NCBI GenBank assembly: GCA_963764585.1
Contig: CAVXTB010000013.1
Coordinates: 62,001-126,000 of the forward strand
DNA length: 64,000 nt
Direction: 5' to 3'
From: JAOPZW01 sp963764585
GTDB lineage: Bacteria > Actinomycetota > Thermoleophilia > Solirubrobacterales > Solirubrobacteraceae
The notes beneath the pieces were generated by a model, which was not told the DNA's origin, did no database searches, and worked only from the letters and a program-made list of their open reading frames with translations. Of the stretch, positions 60,595 through 64,000 are shown piece after piece; the stretch's first letter is position 1, and each line of letters opens with the position of its first letter. A program made the position numbers and the translations under genes.

Positions 60595-61386
60595 GTGAGC
60601 ACGGCGGCAGTGGCCCTCGAGGGCGTCGGCAAGCGCTTCGGCGAGGGCACGACCGCCGTCGAGGCGCTCACCGCCATCGACCTCACCGTCGCAGCCGGCG
60701 AGTTCGTGTCGCTCATCGGGCCGTCGGGCTGCGGCAAGTCGACGCTGCTGCGGATCATCGCCAACCTCATCGAGCCGACCGGGGGGTCCGTGCTCGTCAA
60801 CGGCAAGCCGGCGCGCCGCGCGCGGCTGGACCAGGACTACGGCATCGCCTTCCAGCAGGCCGGCCTGCTCGAGTGGCGCACCGTGCAGGGCAACGTCGAG
60901 CTGCCGCTGGCCCTGCACGGCCTGGGCAAGGGCGAGCGCAGGACGCAGGCGCTCGAGCTGCTCGAGCTCGTCGGCCTGGCCGACTTCGCCGCCCATCGCC
61001 CCAGCCAGCTCTCCGGCGGCATGCAGCAGCGCGTCGCGATCGCCCGCGCGCTGGCCCGCCGCCCGGCGCTGCTGCTCATGGACGAGCCGTTCGGCGCGCT
61101 CGACGAGATGACGCGCGAGCGCATGCAGGCCGAGCTCATCCGGATCTGCGCGGAGACGAGCGCCGCGGTGGTCTTCGTGACGCACTCGATCCCGGAGGCC
61201 GTGTTCCTCTCCCAGCGCGTGGCCGTCATGTCGCCGCGGCCGGGCCGGATCACGCACACGATCGACGTCCCGCTCGGCGCGCGCGACGAGGACGTCCGCG
61301 AGGCCGACCAGTTCTTCGCCGCGATCACCGACGTCCGCGAGGCGCTGCGGGGCCGCACGCCGGTCACGCCCGAGGAGCGCTCGTGA
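60595..61386 (+). CDS. ABC transporter ATP-binding protein (SsuB/TauB/ThiZ type)
   Basis: 263 residues. Walker A GPSGCGKST (about 42-50), signature LSGGMQQR, Walker B LLLMDEPFGALDE and the H-loop VTHSIPEA are all present. GGAGG stands six bases before the GTG start. It energises the two permeases of the operon. Overlaps the second permease gene (GTGA). Confidence 0.95.
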   Translation: MSTAAVALEGVGKRFGEGTTAVEALTAIDLTVAAGEFVSLIGPSGCGKSTLLRIIANLIEPTGGSVLVNGKPARRARLDQDYGIAFQQAGLLEWRTVQGNVELPLALHGLGKGERRTQALELLELVGLADFAAHRPSQLSGGMQQRVAIARALARRPALLLMDEPFGALDEMTRERMQAELIRICAETSAAVVFVTHSIPEAVFLSQRVAVMSPRPGRITHTIDVPLGARDEDVREADQFFAAITDVREALRGRTPVTPEERS

Positions 61387-62177
61387 GGACACAGGCCGTC
61401 TGGGCGGGCCGCATCTTCTCGGGCATCTGGCCGCCGATCATCTTCGGCATCGGCTTCCTGGCGCTGTGGGAGTGGTTCGTCGACGCCCGCAACATCAAGC
61501 CGTTCGTGCTGCCCAAGCCCAGCGCGATCTTCGAGCAGCTGCGCCAGAACCACGACGTCATCCTCGAGGCGGCCTGGAAGACCGGCCAGAACGCGCTCGT
61601 CGGGCTGGCGATCGGGCTGACGGCGGGCGTGATCGCGGCGCTGCTGGCCTCGCGCGTGCGCGCGCTGGACGACATGCTCACGCCGCTGGCCGCCGCGATG
61701 GCGGCGATCCCGATCGTCGCCCTGACGCCGATCTTCAACACGATGTTCGCCTCGACGTCGAGCACGCCGCGGCGGCTCGTGGTGGCGATCTACGTCTTCT
61801 TCCCGATCTTCGTCAACACGCTGCGCGGGCTGCGCCAGATCGACCCGGTGCACGCCGAGCTGATGCGCAGCTATGCGGCCTCGCCGTGGACGACGACCAA
61901 GGTGGTGCGGCTGCCCGGCGCGCTGCCGTTCTTCTTCACCGGGCTGAAGATCGCGTCGTCGGGCGCGGTGATCGCGGCGATCGTCTCGGAGTACTTCGGC
62001 GGTCTGCAGCGGGGCCTCGGGCCCGCCATCACGTCCGCGGCCGCCGCATCGGCCTACCCGCGCGCGTGGGCGCTCGTGACCGCCGCGATCGCGCTCGGGC
62101 TCGTCTTCTACACCGTCGTGGTGATCGCCGAGCGCCTGGCGATGCCCTGGCAACGACCGCAAGGAGGACTCTCGTGA
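61383..62177 (+). CDS. ABC transporter permease (SsuC/TauC/ThiX type), second
   Basis: 264 residues, six-helix BPD_transp_1 permease; EAA loop around MRSYAASPWTTTKVVRLPGALPFFFTGLKIAS (about 160-190). GTG start overlapping the ATPase stop. Only distantly similar to the first permease, so not a recent duplication. The end overlaps the binding-protein gene start (GTGA). Confidence 0.92.
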   Translation: MRTQAVWAGRIFSGIWPPIIFGIGFLALWEWFVDARNIKPFVLPKPSAIFEQLRQNHDVILEAAWKTGQNALVGLAIGLTAGVIAALLASRVRALDDMLTPLAAAMAAIPIVALTPIFNTMFASTSSTPRRLVVAIYVFFPIFVNTLRGLRQIDPVHAELMRSYAASPWTTTKVVRLPGALPFFFTGLKIASSGAVIAAIVSEYFGGLQRGLGPAITSAAAASAYPRAWALVTAAIALGLVFYTVVVIAERLAMPWQRPQGGLS

Positions 62178-63331
62178 GGAGCAGGTTCATCAGTCGCGTC
62201 GCCTGCGTGGCCGTGCTGGCACTCTCGGTGCTGGCCATGGCCGCGTGCGGCGGCGACGACAACGGCTCGAGCTCCACCTCGGCGGGCGGCGGCACGTCGC
62301 TCACCAAGGTCAAGCTCCAGCTGCAGTGGTTCACCCAGGCCCAGTTCGCCGGCTACTTCGCCGCCGTGCAGGAGGGCTATTACAAGGACGCCGGGCTCGA
62401 CGTCCAGATCCTCGAAGGCGGCACCGACATCGTGCCCCAGACCCAGCTCGCCCAGGGCCACGCCGACTACGCGATCGCCTGGGTGCCCAAGGCGCTGCAG
62501 TCGCGCGAGCAGGGCGCCAACATCACCGACGTCGGCCAGGTCTTCCAGCGCTCGGGCACGCTGCAGGTGTCGTTCAAGGACAAGAACATCACGACCGCCG
62601 CGAACCTGAAGGGTGAGAAGGTCGGCAACTGGGGCTTCGGCAACGAGTTCGAGCTGTTCGCGGGCATGACCAAGGCCGGGCTGAACCCGGGCAAGGACGT
62701 GACGCTCGCCCAGCAGCAGTTCGACATGCAGGCGCTGCTGAAGGGCGACATCGACGCCGCCCAGGCGATGATCTACAACGAGTACGCCCAGGTGCTCGAG
62801 GCCAAGAATCCGAAGACGGGGCAGCTGTACACGCCCGACGACTTCAACAAGATCGACTGGAACTCCGAGGGCACCGCGATGCTCCAGGACGCGATCTGGG
62901 CCAACACCGACAAGCTCCAGAACGACAAGGCCTACCAGGACCAGACGGTCAAGTTCCTGCAGGCGAGCTTCAAGGGCTGGATCTACTGCCGCGACAACCC
63001 CGAGAAGTGCCGTGACATCGTCGTCGCGCGGGGCTCGAAGCTCGGCGCCAGCCACCAGCTCTGGCAGATGAACGAGATCAACAAGCTCATCTGGCCGTCG
63101 CCGAACGGGATCGGCATGGTCGACAAGGGCCTGTGGGACCAGACGGTCAAGATCGCCCAGCAGACCAAGAACCAGGACGGCGACACCGTCCTGACCAAGC
63201 CGCCCGAAGGACTGGCCTACACCAACGACTACGCCACGAAGGCGCTCGCCGCCCTCAAGGAGGGCGGCGCGGACACCACCGGCTCGGACTTCAAGCCGAT
63301 CACGGTGACGCTGAAGGCCGGCGGGGCCTAG
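62174..63331 (+). CDS. NMT1/THI5-family ABC substrate-binding lipoprotein
   Basis: 385 residues. Signal peptide with lipobox AMAACG and a Ser/Gly-rich linker, then the NMT1/THI5 fold (KLQLQWFTQAQFAGYFAAVQEGYYKDAGLDV near 40-70). The QWF-x-QAQFAGYF pattern is shared with riboflavin and thiamine-pyrimidine binding proteins (RibY, ThiY). Ligand probably a small heteroaromatic. AAGGAGG lies before the GTG start. Ends 10 bases before a strong hairpin terminator. Confidence 0.9.
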   Translation: MRSRFISRVACVAVLALSVLAMAACGGDDNGSSSTSAGGGTSLTKVKLQLQWFTQAQFAGYFAAVQEGYYKDAGLDVQILEGGTDIVPQTQLAQGHADYAIAWVPKALQSREQGANITDVGQVFQRSGTLQVSFKDKNITTAANLKGEKVGNWGFGNEFELFAGMTKAGLNPGKDVTLAQQQFDMQALLKGDIDAAQAMIYNEYAQVLEAKNPKTGQLYTPDDFNKIDWNSEGTAMLQDAIWANTDKLQNDKAYQDQTVKFLQASFKGWIYCRDNPEKCRDIVVARGSKLGASHQLWQMNEINKLIWPSPNGIGMVDKGLWDQTVKIAQQTKNQDGDTVLTKPPEGLAYTNDYATKALAALKEGGADTTGSDFKPITVTLKAGGA

Positions 63332-63340
63332 ATGCAGCTA

Positions 63341-63374
63341 CGCGCGGGGCGTCCCGGTCGGGGCGCCCCGCGCG
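63341..63374. terminator. Bidirectional hairpin terminator
   Basis: CGCGCGGGGCG (63341-63351) and CGCCCCGCGCG (63364-63374) form a perfect 11-base stem with a 12-base loop, between the convergent binding-protein and G1 peptidase genes. No T-run follows, as is usual in very GC-rich actinobacteria. Confidence 0.75.
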
Positions 63375-63386
63375 GTGCAGTCGCTC

Positions 63387-64000
63387 CTAGCAGCTCGTCG
63401 CCCACGCGCAGGCGCTGAACCCGTCGCGCGAGGCGTTCGGAGCCGACGGCGAGCCGATCACCTTGCCGGCCGAGTCGATCAGCTGGATCTCCTCGGACGC
63501 GGCCAGGTTGGCGGGCGCGCCGTTGGTCTTGGCAGCGGTGAACGGCACCGTGTTCAGGTTCGGCAGCGCGGCGAAGCCCGCGCCCGTGCCGAGGATCAGC
63601 GGCGTCTCCTCGATCCACTCCGCCGTCGCGTGGGTCGAGGTGTAGGGGACCGTCTGGGTGAACGTCTGGTTGCGCGTGACGTTGCGCAGCGTGATCGTCC
63701 ACAGGTTGGAGCCCGCGACGGCCTCCGAGATGTCGGCGTGCATGTGGTCGCCGGCCGCCACCGTCATGTTGGTGATGGCGATCGACGGGCCGGGGATGAT
63801 CTCCCACCAGGCGCCGTAGGAGGCTGCGCCCCCGCTGACGTCCTGCTCGGTGCCGGTCTGGATCAGCGTGTTGTCGCCGACCGTGCAGCCGGCATCGACG
63901 CAGCCGCCGCCGATCCCGATCCAGTCCGACGAGAACTCGTCGCCCGAGGCGTGCTGGGTCGCCGCCGGCACGGTCCAGTCGCCCGAGATCGAGTTGAACA
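63387..64000 (-). CDS. G1-family (eqolisin-like) glutamic peptidase, N-terminus outside window
   Basis: 204 C-terminal residues visible; the start lies beyond the right edge. The visible part is a beta-sandwich sequence: ISGDWTVPAA, FSSDWIGIGGG, IQTGTEQ (probable catalytic Gln), YGAWWEIIPGP, then AEWIEETPLIL with the probable catalytic Glu, and a late Cys pair (CAWATSC). These are the signatures of the G1/scytalidoglutamic peptidase fold, acid-active secreted endopeptidases first known in fungi. Secretion is expected from the family but the signal peptide is out of view. Confidence 0.8.
   Translation of the reverse strand, partial: FNSISGDWTVPAATQHASGDEFSSDWIGIGGGCVDAGCTVGDNTLIQTGTEQDVSGGAASYGAWWEIIPGPSIAITNMTVAAGDHMHADISEAVAGSNLWTITLRNVTRNQTFTQTVPYTSTHATAEWIEETPLILGTGAGFAALPNLNTVPFTAAKTNGAPANLAASEEIQLIDSAGKVIGSPSAPNASRDGFSACAWATSC

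Overview
The window is very GC-rich (roughly 72-74% by eye), densely coded DNA with many GTG starts and 4-base ATGA/GTGA stop-start overlaps. No rRNA, tRNA or CRISPR array was seen. The lineage-specific look of the proteins suggests a soil actinobacterium, probably Thermoleophilia/Solirubrobacterales (Conexibacter-like). That assignment is inference from style and gene content, not from a marker gene.

Layout. 1-7.8 kb: a two-component system co-transcribed with a sugar-nucleotide epimerase (minus strand), facing a plus-strand chain of glycosyltransferase, DUF2064 transferase, methyltransferase, a molybdopterin/cytochrome b561-like fusion and a membrane protein, then a lipoprotein and a large polytopic membrane protein. 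7.8-14.2 kb: aromatic catabolism, with an intradiol dioxygenase, an IclR regulator, a flavin reductase and the beta-ketoadipate enzymes PcaF, PcaI and PcaJ. Boxes of the form TGTGCGC-N4-CGAAC precede three of these transcription units. 14.5-18.2 kb: a GntR regulator, a GMC (choline dehydrogenase-like) oxidase and a DAAO/sarcosine-oxidase-type flavoenzyme.

20.0-27.2 kb is the most striking region. It is a complete corrinoid-dependent one-carbon demethylation module: an MttB-family methyltransferase without pyrrolysine, an IclR regulator with two TGGAA/TTCCA operators, a cobalamin carrier protein, a MetF-like protein, a methyltetrahydrofolate methyltransferase, a 2Fe-2S/ASKHA corrinoid-reactivation protein and a DUF1638 protein. 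The likely logic is that a methyl group from an N-methylated (or similar) compound goes to Co(I) corrinoid, then to tetrahydrofolate, then is oxidised. 27.2-33.5 kb is a patchwork: UspA/MFS with a divergent TetR and triple operator, two truncated secreted-protein fragments, and small stand-alone genes.

33.5-40.9 kb: a dimethylglycine/sarcosine-dehydrogenase-like FAD-GcvT fusion (carrying a one-base frameshift), an APC permease, a metallophosphoesterase and a nucleotidyltransferase, divergent from an aldehyde dehydrogenase. 41.1-56.2 kb is a large catabolic locus: a seven-gene minus-strand operon (ribose-type ABC importer, adenine-deaminase-like hydrolase, M24 hydrolase, FAH-family hydrolase) divergent from a plus-strand operon (Zn alcohol dehydrogenase, XRE-cupin regulator, M24 hydrolase, 2-hydroxyacid dehydrogenase, SDR, second M24 hydrolase). 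Repeated CACTGTCAC boxes lie in both promoter regions.

56.4-57.9 kb: an IS1182-family insertion sequence sitting in the apex of a long palindrome. That palindrome belongs to an intergenic repeat family also seen at 14.2-14.5 kb and 40.9-41.1 kb, each time between convergent genes. 58.3-63.3 kb: a group D flavin monooxygenase-like protein divergent from an NMT1/THI5-type ABC importer with two permeases. 63.4-64 kb: the 3' end of a G1-family (glutamic) peptidase gene that runs off the window.
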